The notes below the pieces were generated by a model. It worked only from the letters and a program-made list of their open reading frames with translations. It made no database searches and had not been told where the DNA came from. DNA of 47,212 bases from CALMZN01 sp964540095 (GTDB taxonomy: Bacteria; Patescibacteriota; Patescibacteriia; UBA1558; GWA2-36-10): the NCBI GenBank assembly GCA_964540095.1, contig CAZILH010000005.1:1-47212 (forward strand), in the 5' to 3' direction. This document shows, piece by piece, positions 22,200 to 31,416 of the stretch (the first letter of the stretch is position 1; each line of letters begins with the position of its first letter). The translations under genes and the position numbers were made by a program.

Positions 22200-22895
22200 A
22201 TGACTGTAGAAAATTTATTATTATTGATTGCGGGCTTGGTGAATTTAATGATGTTTTTTGTGGTTATTAGCCGTGGTTTTAATAATAAAATAAATTTGTA
22301 TTTTGGTCTGCTTACTTTTTTTAATTTTTTGTGGACTATTAGTTTGTTGATTGCTCGAATGGGCGAAAATATTAATTTTTGGTATTATGGCGGTGCGCTT
22401 TTGGCCTACCCAATTGCTCTAGGAATAGCCCTTTCACTCTACTTTTTTTCCAAATATTTTCCATTGCAAACTAATAAAAATAAAAAAATCTATGATCTGG
22501 CGATTTTGGTGCCAGCTTTTATTTTATCAATAATCGTTTATACAAAAGGGGCGTTTGTGTTGAGTTTTACCAAAGATTTGGCTAGAAACGAGTACACTTT
22601 ATATGTGAATAAACCGTTTTATATTCTATACGGGGTTTATTTTATTGTTGTAGCTTTATTAGCCCTACTGAATTTATATCGTAAAATTAAAATGCCAGAC
22701 ATTTATTTTAAAAAACAAACTTTAATATTATTTATTGCTATTTTAATAGGTTTGGTTTTTGGCGCTTATTTTGATTTGATACTCTGTTATTTTGCCAATT
22801 ATCATTATGCTTGGTTTGGCCCAGTATTCACTTTGTTCATGAATGCCGTTGTTTTTTATTTTATTATCTCACCTCGAGAAAAAATAAGTAATTAA
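22200..22895 (+). CDS. 7TM sensor-only protein, paralogue A
   Basis: 231 residues with seven predicted membrane segments and nothing else, resembling the histidine kinase N-terminal 7TM region cut off at its end. Shared blocks with the next two genes: NLLLLIAGLVNLMMFF, NKINLYFGLLTFFNFLW, and the ending GPVFTLFMNAVVFYFIISP followed by REKISN. I start it at the ATG 22200; a TTG three codons upstream is also in frame. It follows the 7TM-GAF gene by 27 bases and the next copy starts five bases after its stop. The cytoplasmic signalling domain is missing, so it probably acts through a partner. Confidence 0.75.
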   Translation: MTVENLLLLIAGLVNLMMFFVVISRGFNNKINLYFGLLTFFNFLWTISLLIARMGENINFWYYGGALLAYPIALGIALSLYFFSKYFPLQTNKNKKIYDLAILVPAFILSIIVYTKGAFVLSFTKDLARNEYTLYVNKPFYILYGVYFIVVALLALLNLYRKIKMPDIYFKKQTLILFIAILIGLVFGAYFDLILCYFANYHYAWFGPVFTLFMNAVVFYFIISPREKISN

Positions 22896-22899
22896 AGAT

Positions 22900-23595
22900 A
22901 TGACCCTAACTGACTCGCAAAATTTAATTTTATCAATTACTGGTTTGACAAATTTAGGCATGAGTTTGTTTGTTTTTTTTCGTGGCCAAAAAAATAAAAT
23001 AAATTTATATTTTAGCTTGATGACCTTTTTTGTTTTTTTGTGGTCTGTTAGTTTAGTTTTTTATAATATTAGCCTAAGCGAAGAAGCTTTGAGATTTTTC
23101 TCTAGTCTGCCATACACCATGGCCTGGTTGGTTATAGTTTTTTTATTCTACTTTTCTCTCTATTTTCCTTATAAAAAAATTCAAATAAATAAATTATTTA
23201 AATGGTTAATAAATATTGTTAGTATTTTAATTATTATCTATACTACATTTGGTTACAATTATTTTGTAGATAGCGTTCGTATTGGATCAATAAATTTTGC
23301 AACTTATAATAATGTGGGGTACACAATATATGCTAGTTTCATGGTTTTAGTAATTTTTTCAGCAATTTACTTTCTAGTCAATAAATATATAAAATCAGAC
23401 GGAATATTTAGAACCCAAATCGGCCTTGTTTTATTCGGAGTTATCATGGGCACTGCTTTTGGTAGTTACTTTAATCTATTTTCCATGTATAAAGATAATT
23501 TTACTTCCATTCACATGGGCCCATTATTTACTCTGTTTATCAATCTAGTTGTTTTTGGTTTCATTATTTCGTCTAAAGAAAAAATAAGTAATTAA
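22900..23595 (+). CDS. 7TM sensor-only protein, paralogue B
   Basis: 231 residues, same organisation as paralogues A and C: NLILSITGLTNLGMSLFVFFRG at the first segment, NKINLYFSLMTFFVFLW at the second, and an ending with GPLFTLFINLVVFGFIISS plus KEKISN. The loops between segments three and five (for example the FGYNYFVDSVRIGSI region) differ most, as expected if outer loops or the binding pocket vary. The gene begins four bases after the previous stop and ends three bases before the next, so all three are one operon made by tandem duplication. Confidence 0.75.
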   Translation: MTLTDSQNLILSITGLTNLGMSLFVFFRGQKNKINLYFSLMTFFVFLWSVSLVFYNISLSEEALRFFSSLPYTMAWLVIVFLFYFSLYFPYKKIQINKLFKWLINIVSILIIIYTTFGYNYFVDSVRIGSINFATYNNVGYTIYASFMVLVIFSAIYFLVNKYIKSDGIFRTQIGLVLFGVIMGTAFGSYFNLFSMYKDNFTSIHMGPLFTLFINLVVFGFIISSKEKISN

Positions 23596-23598
23596 AAT

Positions 23599-24297
23599 AT
23601 GATAATTTTTTCAACTCAAAATTTTATTTTGTTAATCGCGGCTCTGGTTAATTTATTTATGACCATTTTCGTTTTTAGACGGGGTATGAAGAATAAAATT
23701 AATTTGTACTTTAGCTTATTGACCTTTTTTAATTTCACTTGGAGTTTGGGATTATTAATCTCACGCTCTGTTCCAGATATAAATTTAGTTAGTTTGTTTG
23801 CTAGGAGCACCTATGTTTCCGCATTAGGAATTGTTATATTTTTATTTTATTTTGTCCATCATTTTCCTTATCAAATTGAAAAATTAAAAAAAGGTTATCA
23901 TTTTTTTATTTTATTGATAGCGATAATTTTATCATTTTTTATTTATACCAAGGGATTTATCACCGAGACAGTTAGGGCTTATAGCAATTATGAATATATT
24001 TCTTATTACAATGAGGCGGGCTTTTTTCTTTATACCGCTTATTTTGTTATATTGGCAGTTTGGGCCTTATGTAAGTTATTCAAAAAATATAAGTTAGCAG
24101 AGGGTATGGTAAAGCAGCAGATAAAAATGTTATTGTTTGCGATTATTATTGGTTTGACATTTGGAAGCTATTTTGATTTATTTATTGAATATTTTAACGA
24201 TTATAGGTTTAATTGGCTTGGCCCAATTTTTACGGTTTTAATGAACTTTATTGTTGTATTTTTTGTTATCTCCCCTAAAGAAAAAATCAATGACTAA
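23599..24297 (+). CDS. 7TM sensor-only protein, paralogue C
   Basis: 232 residues, third tandem copy: NFILLIAALVNLFMTIFVFRRG, NKINLYFSLLTFFNFTW, and a C-terminus of GPIFTVLMNFIVVFFVISP plus KEKIND. The PYQIEKLKKGYHFF loop parallels the equivalent loop of copy A. Its stop codon overlaps the start of the asparaginase-like gene by eight bases, tying the sensor cluster to the following enzymes. Like A and B it lacks any output domain. Confidence 0.75.
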   Translation: MIIFSTQNFILLIAALVNLFMTIFVFRRGMKNKINLYFSLLTFFNFTWSLGLLISRSVPDINLVSLFARSTYVSALGIVIFLFYFVHHFPYQIEKLKKGYHFFILLIAIILSFFIYTKGFITETVRAYSNYEYISYYNEAGFFLYTAYFVILAVWALCKLFKKYKLAEGMVKQQIKMLLFAIIIGLTFGSYFDLFIEYFNDYRFNWLGPIFTVLMNFIVVFFVISPKEKIND

Positions 24298-25255
24298 AGT
24301 AAGAAAAAAAATTACTTTGTTGTTGGCTGGTGGCACGGCTTTGCTAGATCAGAACAAAAGGTTGCTTACTGTCCAGAGTCCTGATGATATTGAAATCTGG
24401 CTCAAGCAAATGCCCGAGCTTGGCCTACTAGCCGAGATTGAGCCGATTTTTATTGCCTCGGAAGACAGTATTTTGACATCTGAACATTGGCAAGAAATGG
24501 CCAAGCAGATTGCTGAACGCTTGGATTCTAGCAGTGGTTTTGTGGTAGTTTCGCGTTCTGACCAACTGCTGATGACCGCTAGTATTTTGAGTTTTTTATT
24601 GCAGAATATAAAAAAAACAGTGGTTTTGACCTCAGCTATCCGTAGCGGGACAACTGAGCTAGGAAAAAACATTGTTGGCCAAAAAAACGATTTGGGCTTG
24701 CGTTCCAACCTGATCAATGCTTTTCAGGTCTTGGATTATAATTTGCCCACACCAGCTATTATGTTTGGCACTAGATTAATTCCCGGAGTAAAAGCAACAA
24801 ATGATAATAATGAGGGGCTCAACATATTTGCTAGCCGAGATGATAATTATTGGGGTAGGGTGGACTTTGGTATTAGCGTCAAATCGGGCTTGGCCTATCA
24901 CACCGCCAAACCAAAAATTTATAACAGAATCAAAGCCAATATTTTTGTTTTTGACGATTTGCCGGGCTTGGCTTGGCCGATAAATTTTGGACAGAATAAT
25001 TACGAAGCTATTTTTATTAAACTCAATCACCAAAACAAATTAGAACCAGCCAAAATAAAACAAATCAAGGACTCTAAAGTTCCAGTATTTCTGTATCACC
25101 AAGCTTTGGTATTTGGTCCTGATGAAGCAATAATCATGACAGCTTGTACTTTTGAATCAGCCCTAGCCAAGGCCATGTGGGCCATGGCCAACAAGGACAA
25201 GATTATTTCCTTTGACCAAATTGGTCAGCAGAATTTTATTGGTGAGTTAATATAA
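24290..25255 (+). CDS. Asparaginase/glutaminase-like protein
   Basis: 321 residues. The asparaginase family hydrolyses Asn or Gln with two catalytic Thr. The first motif is present as LLLAGGTALLD (residues about 10-20, Thr of GGT kept). The second motif HGTDT is replaced by SRSDQ (residues about 89-93), keeping Asp but with Ser for Thr. The later VVLTSA block matches VVLTGA. A C-terminal domain follows, including IFIKLNHQNK and VPVFLYHQAL. Activity is therefore plausible but not certain. The start at 24290 overlaps the upstream stop by eight bases; a longer in-frame start lies inside that gene. It is followed by the deoxyribosyltransferase-like gene. Confidence 0.7.
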   Translation: MTKVRKKITLLLAGGTALLDQNKRLLTVQSPDDIEIWLKQMPELGLLAEIEPIFIASEDSILTSEHWQEMAKQIAERLDSSSGFVVVSRSDQLLMTASILSFLLQNIKKTVVLTSAIRSGTTELGKNIVGQKNDLGLRSNLINAFQVLDYNLPTPAIMFGTRLIPGVKATNDNNEGLNIFASRDDNYWGRVDFGISVKSGLAYHTAKPKIYNRIKANIFVFDDLPGLAWPINFGQNNYEAIFIKLNHQNKLEPAKIKQIKDSKVPVFLYHQALVFGPDEAIIMTACTFESALAKAMWAMANKDKIISFDQIGQQNFIGELI

Positions 25256-25267
25256 GGTAGAAAATTT

Positions 25268-25849
25268 ATGCATATTTATTTTTATAACAATTCCAGCGAC
25301 ACTGACCAAAACAGTCAGCAAATTTTGCAATATTTACGTCGCGTTGGCGCCACAGTCATCAGTGAAACTTCCACCAAAAAAGCCAGTTCTGATGCCACTA
25401 GCTTGCCAATGGATAAGGTTGATGCTTTGGTGATTTATGGCCAACGGCTAGACGCCCAAGGCGGCTATTGGTTAGCTTGGGCCGTGTCCAAAAACAAAGA
25501 CATTTTGTGCTTGTTGCCTGCTGGCGCTAAAATTGATCAGGCCTTGGAGCATTTATTGGTGGACAAAACAGTGGCCAAAAAATTGCGTCTGGAACGCTAT
25601 CAAAACAAAGATGCTTTGGAAAAAGTAGCCAGTTTTTTGGAATCTTTGGGACAGGAAAATTTGGCCGAATTATATAATATCAAATACACTTTACGTTTGT
25701 CACGCAAAATCAATGAATACTTGGATTGGAAAAGTGTATCTACTAAAATAGACAAAGCTACTTTATTGAGACAGCAAATACAAAACTTAATGGACAATGA
25801 TAAAGAATGGCAAAACTATTTGTCGACTAAGTTTAAAATCAAAAAATAA
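25268..25849 (+). CDS. Nucleoside 2-deoxyribosyltransferase-like small protein
   Basis: 193 residues. The first 120 residues look like the Rossmann-like fold of the nucleoside deoxyribosyltransferase/TIR-like group: MHIYFYNNSS at the start, MDKVDALVIYG, and GGYWLAWAVSKNKDILCLLP where family members have the D...G...E..A segment. The catalytic Glu of true transferases is not obvious (Trp-Leu-Ala occupies that stretch), so enzymatic activity is uncertain. The last 70 residues are helical and Lys-rich (LRQQIQNLMDNDKEWQNYL). It lies in an operon between the asparaginase-like gene and the alpha/beta hydrolase, two bases before the latter. Confidence 0.5.
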   Translation: MHIYFYNNSSDTDQNSQQILQYLRRVGATVISETSTKKASSDATSLPMDKVDALVIYGQRLDAQGGYWLAWAVSKNKDILCLLPAGAKIDQALEHLLVDKTVAKKLRLERYQNKDALEKVASFLESLGQENLAELYNIKYTLRLSRKINEYLDWKSVSTKIDKATLLRQQIQNLMDNDKEWQNYLSTKFKIKK

Positions 25850-25851
25850 TT

Positions 25852-26667
25852 ATGCAAAAATCTGTTGTCAGCAAACACTTTACTTTTTTACCGGATGTCT
25901 CACCCAAAGCCCAACCCTTTGTCATCCACGCGGAGTCCAGCAGCACTTTGGTTATTTTGATTCATGGCTTTTCTAGCTCGCCCTATATTTTTCATGATTT
26001 AGCTGAATATTTGTCCAGTCATGGCATAGACACAGAGACAGTTTTGTTGGCTGGACATGGTCGGGATTTCAAAGCTCTGCAAAAAAGTACGGCCTTGGAC
26101 TGGTACCAGTCAGCCGAAAAAGTATTGCACAAAAATTTATCCCATTACCAAAATATTTTTGTGATTGGTGAATCATTTGGTAGTAATGTTGCTGTGCATC
26201 TGGCCGCGCACTACCCCAAGCTCAAAGGAGTAGTGACCATAAGCATGCCGGTTTTTTTGTGGAAAGAAAAAGCGATTCGTTTTTTTCTGCCCCTAGCCGC
26301 TCTGGTCACCAACAAGTACAAAAAAAGATGGATAGATGTGCAGGATGTGCGCCAGATCAAAGAATTGGGCCGGCATTTATATCTGCCAATAGCCAGTATA
26401 AAAAATTTCTATAAATTTATTGATAATTTTACTAAAAAAGAAGCGCATCAGGTGCGTATTCCAACTTTGATCATCCACTCTCGAAATGATCGCGTTTCTC
26501 AAGTGTATAGTTCCCAGTGGTTTTTTGAACAGATCAAGCACAAAAACAAAGAGCTTTATATCTTGGACAAAGAAAATCATCACTTGATCCACAAAACTAG
26601 AAATGATTTGGTTTTTGAAAAAATTACTCGTTTTATTAAGGAGAATAGTGATAGTTTTGACGCTTAA
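25852..26667 (+). CDS. Alpha/beta hydrolase (carboxylesterase/monoacylglycerol lipase type)
   Basis: 271 residues. Catalytic landmarks: LVILIHGFSSSPYIFHDLAEY with the oxyanion HGF, the nucleophile elbow GESFGS near residue 106, the acid in HSRNDRV near 213, and the His in KENHHLIH near 243. The cap region between residues 130 and 190 is short and helical. The pattern resembles bacterial esterases of the Est30/monoacylglycerol lipase group. It is soluble with no signal peptide. It ends 38 bases before metG, and the metG promoter overlaps its last codons. Confidence 0.85.
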   Translation: MQKSVVSKHFTFLPDVSPKAQPFVIHAESSSTLVILIHGFSSSPYIFHDLAEYLSSHGIDTETVLLAGHGRDFKALQKSTALDWYQSAEKVLHKNLSHYQNIFVIGESFGSNVAVHLAAHYPKLKGVVTISMPVFLWKEKAIRFFLPLAALVTNKYKKRWIDVQDVRQIKELGRHLYLPIASIKNFYKFIDNFTKKEAHQVRIPTLIIHSRNDRVSQVYSSQWFFEQIKHKNKELYILDKENHHLIHKTRNDLVFEKITRFIKENSDSFDA

Positions 26668-26685
26668 AATAATATCTGTTAAAAT
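26657..26685 (+). promoter_or_regulatory. Promoter of metG
   Basis: TTGACG (26657-26662, inside the hydrolase gene), 17 bases, TAAAAT (26680-26685). It leaves a leader of about 14 bases. Confidence 0.6.
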
Positions 26686-26705
26686 TTCTACCTACAACAC
26701 ATAAG

Positions 26706-28376
26706 ATGAATAAGAAAAAAAATAAAATTTTTATTGGTCTAGCTTGGCCCTATGCCAATGGCTCTTTGCATTTGGGACATTTGGCTGGACTATTGGGCGG
26801 GGATATTGTGGCTCGCTATTATCGCCTAAGTGGCAGAGATGTTTTGATGGTCTCGGGTAGTGATTGCCATGGCACGCCTATTGCCGTGGAAGCTGACAAA
26901 CAAAATGTGGCGCCAGAGACAATTGCTGAAAAATATCATGCTGAGTTCAAAGATATATTTTTAAATAAATTAAATTTTTCTTTTGACTGCTATACCAAAA
27001 CAACTACTAAAAATCACGAACAAGTAGTGCAGGAATTTTTTTTGGATCTCCAAAAAAAGGGTTATATTTATTCCAAATTCGAAGATCTGGCCTATTGTGA
27101 AAAATGCCAAAGATTTTTGCCGGATCGCTATGTCGAGGGCGAATGTCCCAAGTGTCACTTTGAAAACGCCAGAGGGGATCAGTGTGATAATTGTGGGTCA
27201 TTGCTGGATGCCAATCAGTTGATTAATCCGCGTTGCAAAACTTGCGGTTCCACGCCTATTTGGAAACCATCCGAGCATTTTTTCTTGAAATTATCGGGCT
27301 TCCAAAAACAACTGGAAAAGTGGGTAGCCAAGAGTCAGGGTTGGCGAGCCAATGCCAAAAATTTTACTTTAAATTTTTTGCAAGAGGGTTTGCATGATCG
27401 AGCCATTACTCGTGACACTAATTGGGGCATAGACATACCATTACCCGGCTATGAGGCCAAAAAAATATATGTCTGGTTTGAAGCCGTGATTGGCTATTTT
27501 TCAGCTAGTCGGGAATGGGCTGAAAACAGGGGTGAGCCAAAGGCCTGGCAAGATTTTTGGCAGAATGATTCGGCTCGACACTATTATTTTCACGGCAAAG
27601 ATAACATTCCTTTTCATGCTGTGATTTGGCCGGCCATACTTTTGGGTCACGGAGATTTGCACTTGCCTGATTATATTATATCGTCAGAATTTTTGACCAT
27701 AGAAAACAAGCAATTTTCCAAAAGTCGTCATTGGGCAGTATGGTTGCCGGATTTTTTGTCCAAATTCGAGGCCGACACTATTCGATATTATTTGGTGATC
27801 AGCGGTCCAGAGACATCGGACGCGGATTTTTCTTGGGCTGAGTATCAAGTCAAAGTCAACTCGGAACTGATTGGCAAGTTTGGCAATTTGGTTAATAGAG
27901 TTTTTTCTTTTGTGGCTAAGCATTGTCCGGATGGATTACACGAATCAGACATCAAACTTGATAAGTCGGCCAAAGATTTATTGAAGTTGACTGAGCAGGC
28001 CTTTGCTAGCGTGGGGGAGAATATTACCAAAGCAAAATTTAGGGATAGTATCAAAATTATTTTAAATCTAGCCGAAAGCGCCAATCGCTATCTAGAAGAG
28101 ACCTCGCCTTGGAAGCAAATAGGTACTGATCGGGCTTCAGCTGAGCGCTCATTGTTTGTGGCTAGCCAAGTAATTTACAATTTGGCCACTTTGCTTAATC
28201 CCTTTATACCCGAGGGCACTGACAAAATATTGGCTATGCTTGGTCAGGAAAGAGATCAAAAAAATGGCTGGCAGTATGTCTTATTACCAAACATCAAGAT
28301 CGCTAAAGTTGAACCATTGTTTGCCAGAATAGAGGACGAGGTAGTAGAGCAAGAAGTCAAAGCTTTAGGTAAATAG
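26706..28376 (+). CDS. metG: Methionyl-tRNA synthetase
   Basis: 556 residues, class I synthetase that charges initiator and elongator tRNA-Met. HIGH motif in PYANGSLHLGHLAG (residues 15-28); a zinc domain with four Cys pairs: CEKC, CPKC, CDNC, CKTC between about residues 130 and 180, the two-knuckle form; the second signature is FSKSR instead of KMSKS (ENKQFSKSRHWAV). The anticodon-binding helices close the protein, and the C-terminal EMAPII/Trbp111 dimerisation domain found in many MetRS is absent. The FSKSR form is known in two-knuckle MetRS of several lineages. It has its own promoter and terminator. Confidence 0.96.
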   Translation: MNKKKNKIFIGLAWPYANGSLHLGHLAGLLGGDIVARYYRLSGRDVLMVSGSDCHGTPIAVEADKQNVAPETIAEKYHAEFKDIFLNKLNFSFDCYTKTTTKNHEQVVQEFFLDLQKKGYIYSKFEDLAYCEKCQRFLPDRYVEGECPKCHFENARGDQCDNCGSLLDANQLINPRCKTCGSTPIWKPSEHFFLKLSGFQKQLEKWVAKSQGWRANAKNFTLNFLQEGLHDRAITRDTNWGIDIPLPGYEAKKIYVWFEAVIGYFSASREWAENRGEPKAWQDFWQNDSARHYYFHGKDNIPFHAVIWPAILLGHGDLHLPDYIISSEFLTIENKQFSKSRHWAVWLPDFLSKFEADTIRYYLVISGPETSDADFSWAEYQVKVNSELIGKFGNLVNRVFSFVAKHCPDGLHESDIKLDKSAKDLLKLTEQAFASVGENITKAKFRDSIKIILNLAESANRYLEETSPWKQIGTDRASAERSLFVASQVIYNLATLLNPFIPEGTDKILAMLGQERDQKNGWQYVLLPNIKIAKVEPLFARIEDEVVEQEVKALGK

Positions 28377-28402
28377 TAAATTATTTAATCAATTAACAAA
28401 GA

Positions 28403-28434
28403 ACGAGTCCCCGGGCTTGTTTTTTGTTTTTTAA
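28403..28434 (+). terminator. Terminator of metG
   Basis: ACGAGTCC (28403-28410) pairs with GGGCTTGT (28413-28420) using G-U pairs, followed by TTTTTGTTTTTT. Confidence 0.75.
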
Positions 28435-28437
28435 CTA

Positions 28438-28467
28438 TTGTATATAGTGGGCTATTTATGTTAAAAT
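28438..28467 (+). promoter_or_regulatory. Promoter of acyl-CoA ligase operon
   Basis: TTGTAT (28438-28443), 18 bases, TAAAAT (28462-28467). Confidence 0.5.
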
Positions 28468-28485
28468 ATAGTTGTTTAATTGCCT

Positions 28486-30204
28486 ATGTCCAGCACAATT
28501 ATTGCTAATTTCTTAGAAGTGGTTCGCGAGTTTGGTCAGCGTCCTTCTTTGGGTTTTTTGGTGCAAGGTCAGTATCAAACAATTAGTTATCAAGAGCTCA
28601 ACAATTTACGCAGTCAGTTGGCCGAATATTGGCAAAAAAATAACTATATTAAGGGTGAGAAAATAGCTGTTATGTTGCCCAATAGCGCGGAGTGGGTCAT
28701 GGCTGATCTGGCTGTGGCTACTTTGGGTTTAGTTTTAGTGCCTGTGCACTATACTTATCCAGAAAAGTATTTAGAAACAATAGTTAGTCATTCTGGCGCT
28801 AAATATTTGTTGATTAACCAAGAATTATTTAACAAATACCAAAATAGTATCCTGTCCTTGCCAGTCAAAGAAATATATGTAGTTGGTTTGACCCAAAGCA
28901 TTGACGATAAGAGGGTTTTGACTTGGCCAGTTTTTGATAAGAGTAAAGCAGTTAATATTGAAGCTATTTCTCAAGAAGATGATTTGCATACCATTATCTA
29001 TACTTCTGGGACTACGGGCGACCCCAAAGGTGTGATGCTTTCACAGAAGAATTTGGTCAGCGATGCTCAATCAGCTCGACGCAATGTGCCAATCTATGAA
29101 AGTGATAAATTTTTTTCCTTTTTGCCCTTGTCGCACGCTTTTGAAAGAATGGCTGGCTATTATAGTCCGCTTTTTACGGGTTGTAGTATTTATTACGCCG
29201 TGAGCGCCAAGACCATGATTGATGATATTAAGTTGGTTCAGCCCACTGTCTTGCCTTGTGTGCCCAGAATATTTGAAAAAATATACGCCAAGGTTTTTGA
29301 GCAAATCAAGAGCGGTAGTAATTTTAAAAGAAAATTATTTTATCGCACTCTCAATTTAGTTGATGCCAAGAAAAAAAGACAACTTAATTTCATAGAAAAA
29401 TGGCAGTATAATATTTTGGATTATTTGGTGCTCAAGAAAATCAGGAATATTTTGGGTGGTAAGTTGCGGTTGGCTATCTCAGGTGGCGCCTCGCTCAACC
29501 CAGCTATTGCCAAATTTTTTGATAGTTTGGGTCTGAAACTGATTGAGGGCTATGGTCTGACCGAGGCCTCGCCAATAGTGGCTGTCAATCATCCGGATAA
29601 TTATAAGTTTGGTACAGTGGGTTTACCTTTGGATTGTAATCAGATTAAGTTGTCGACGGAAAAAGAAATATTGCTTAAAGGCGATAATATAATGTCTGGT
29701 TATTATGACAATGAAATATTGAGTCAGGAAGCTTTTGACGCCGATGGTTGGCTGCGCACTGGAGATTTGGGATTTTTTGATAATGATGGTTTTTTGACTA
29801 TCATTGGTCGAGCCAAAGATGTGATAGTGCTATCAACTGGCAAAAATATTTTCCCAGAGCCAATAGAATATGATCTGAACGCCAGCAAATATATCAGTCA
29901 AAGCATGGTTTATGGCGATAAGCAAAAAGCTTTGTCGGCCTTTATTGTCCCAGATATGGGCGAATTAAAAAAGTGGTGTGAACAGGCAAGTATAGAGTTT
30001 AAATTACCAGAAGTGTTGGAGTTGGTGGCTGTAAAAGATCTTTATACTCAAGCCATTGACGAATCATTAAAAGGTCTGTCAAAAAATGAAAAAGTGGTTA
30101 ATTTTAGATTAATTGCTGAGGAGTTTAGCGTGGAGAATGGAATGTTGACCATTACTTTGAAATTGAGAAGGCGGAATATTTTAAGTAAGTATTTATTATT
30201 TTAA
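28486..30204 (+). CDS. AMP-dependent acyl-CoA ligase (long-chain type)
   Basis: 572 residues. The family activates a carboxylic acid with ATP to an acyl-adenylate, then transfers it to CoA. The ATP loop reads IIYTSGTTGDPKGVMLS (around residues 166-182); FFSFLPLSHAFERM, the YGLTEASP motif near 360, the hinge region GWLRTGDLG near 425, and the C-terminal GRAKDVIVLSTGKNIFPEPIE follow. The order matches long-chain (FadD15/FAA-type) ligases. The ATG at 28486 is chosen; a TTG two codons upstream is possible. Twelve bases later comes the alpha-oxoamine synthase, which consumes acyl-CoA thioesters, so the two very probably act in sequence. Confidence 0.9.
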   Translation: MSSTIIANFLEVVREFGQRPSLGFLVQGQYQTISYQELNNLRSQLAEYWQKNNYIKGEKIAVMLPNSAEWVMADLAVATLGLVLVPVHYTYPEKYLETIVSHSGAKYLLINQELFNKYQNSILSLPVKEIYVVGLTQSIDDKRVLTWPVFDKSKAVNIEAISQEDDLHTIIYTSGTTGDPKGVMLSQKNLVSDAQSARRNVPIYESDKFFSFLPLSHAFERMAGYYSPLFTGCSIYYAVSAKTMIDDIKLVQPTVLPCVPRIFEKIYAKVFEQIKSGSNFKRKLFYRTLNLVDAKKKRQLNFIEKWQYNILDYLVLKKIRNILGGKLRLAISGGASLNPAIAKFFDSLGLKLIEGYGLTEASPIVAVNHPDNYKFGTVGLPLDCNQIKLSTEKEILLKGDNIMSGYYDNEILSQEAFDADGWLRTGDLGFFDNDGFLTIIGRAKDVIVLSTGKNIFPEPIEYDLNASKYISQSMVYGDKQKALSAFIVPDMGELKKWCEQASIEFKLPEVLELVAVKDLYTQAIDESLKGLSKNEKVVNFRLIAEEFSVENGMLTITLKLRRRNILSKYLLF

Positions 30205-30216
30205 TTTTATAAGAAT

Positions 30217-31410
30217 ATGGAAGAAATTTTAAGGAGCATTAGGTATATAAAAAAAAATGCATTTTATCCTAAAGTGCATACAGTAGATAGCGCTCACGGA
30301 CCGATGGTAAAAATTGAAGGAAGAGATATTTTGTTGATGTCCTCTAATAGTTATTTGGGTCTAAATAATCACCCGGAAATTGTAAGAGCAGCGATATCCG
30401 CGGCATCAGAATTTGGCGTTGGCGCAGGAAGCGCTAGGTTGCTTTCGGGTACACTTAAACCCCACGTAGAAGCTGAAAAAGCGTTGGCTGGGTTAAAAAA
30501 TGAGGAGGCTGCAATTCTTTTTACGGCGGGATTTCTTGTTAATATGGGTACTATACCAGCACTGATGAATGTTTTTAGCTTGGAGCAAGATAGAAAAATT
30601 GATAAAGGTATTATATTTAGTGACGAGTATAATCATAATTGTATTATCATTGGGTCAAAGTTAAGTGGTGCCGAGAAAGAAGTGTATAAACATCTGAATT
30701 TGAATGATTTAGAAGAAAGATTAAGTAAATATCCAAAAGAAAGAAGAAAGCTTATAGTAACGGATGGTGTTTTTAGTTTAGATGGTGATATTGCACCACT
30801 GGATGAATTAGTAAAACTGTCAGAAAAATATAATGCTATGCTTATGGTTGATGATGCACATGCTACTGGCGTTTTAGGTGACCATGGTGGCGGCACTGTT
30901 GATTATTTTAAATTACCAAGAGGTAAGGTTGATGTTGTTATGGGTACAGCAAGTAAAGGGTTAGGAGTGAGTGCTGGGTTTGTATCCGGGGGCCAAGAGT
31001 TAATGGATTATTTAAGAATTACGGCCAGATCATATATATTTGCTACAGCGCCATCACCAATTATTGCAAGTTCCATAACGGCAGCTGTTAAAGTAATTAA
31101 GGAAGACGAGTCACTAAGAAGAAGATTGTGGGAAAATAGAAATTATCTAGTAGAAAAAATTAATGGCCTAGGTTATTCCACCATGCAAAGTAAGACACAA
31201 ATTATACCAATATTTTTGGGTGATGAAATGCGAGCAGCTAAATTTGCGGACGAACTGTTTAAACTTGGGGTATTTGTACCAGCTGTTAGGTGGCCGGCCG
31301 TTCCTATTGGCCAAGCTAGAGTTAGAGTTACTGTGACATCACTGCACGAAAGGAATCATCTGGATAAATTTTTGAATATACTAGAAGCATTGAAGAGTAA
31401 AAAATATTAA
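30217..31410 (+). CDS. Alpha-oxoamine synthase (BioF/Kbl/CqsA/SPT family)
   Basis: 397 residues. These PLP enzymes condense an acyl-CoA with an amino acid and release CO2 and CoA: KAPA synthase, aminoketobutyrate ligase, serine palmitoyltransferase and the autoinducer synthase CqsA are members. Visible: SSNSYLGLNNHPEI near residues 43-56, GVGAGSARLLSGTLKPHVEAE, DGVFSLDGDIAPL, the PLP-pyridine Asp in MVDDAHATGVLG, the Schiff-base Lys in GTASKGLGV near residue 248, and VRVTVTSLH near the end. No biotin genes are nearby, and the partner acyl-CoA ligase suggests a lipid-like or signal product. Six bases later begins a membrane histidine kinase. Which acid and amino acid are used cannot be told. 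Confidence 0.9.
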   Translation: MEEILRSIRYIKKNAFYPKVHTVDSAHGPMVKIEGRDILLMSSNSYLGLNNHPEIVRAAISAASEFGVGAGSARLLSGTLKPHVEAEKALAGLKNEEAAILFTAGFLVNMGTIPALMNVFSLEQDRKIDKGIIFSDEYNHNCIIIGSKLSGAEKEVYKHLNLNDLEERLSKYPKERRKLIVTDGVFSLDGDIAPLDELVKLSEKYNAMLMVDDAHATGVLGDHGGGTVDYFKLPRGKVDVVMGTASKGLGVSAGFVSGGQELMDYLRITARSYIFATAPSPIIASSITAAVKVIKEDESLRRRLWENRNYLVEKINGLGYSTMQSKTQIIPIFLGDEMRAAKFADELFKLGVFVPAVRWPAVPIGQARVRVTVTSLHERNHLDKFLNILEALKSKKY

Positions 31411-31416
31411 TAAAAA

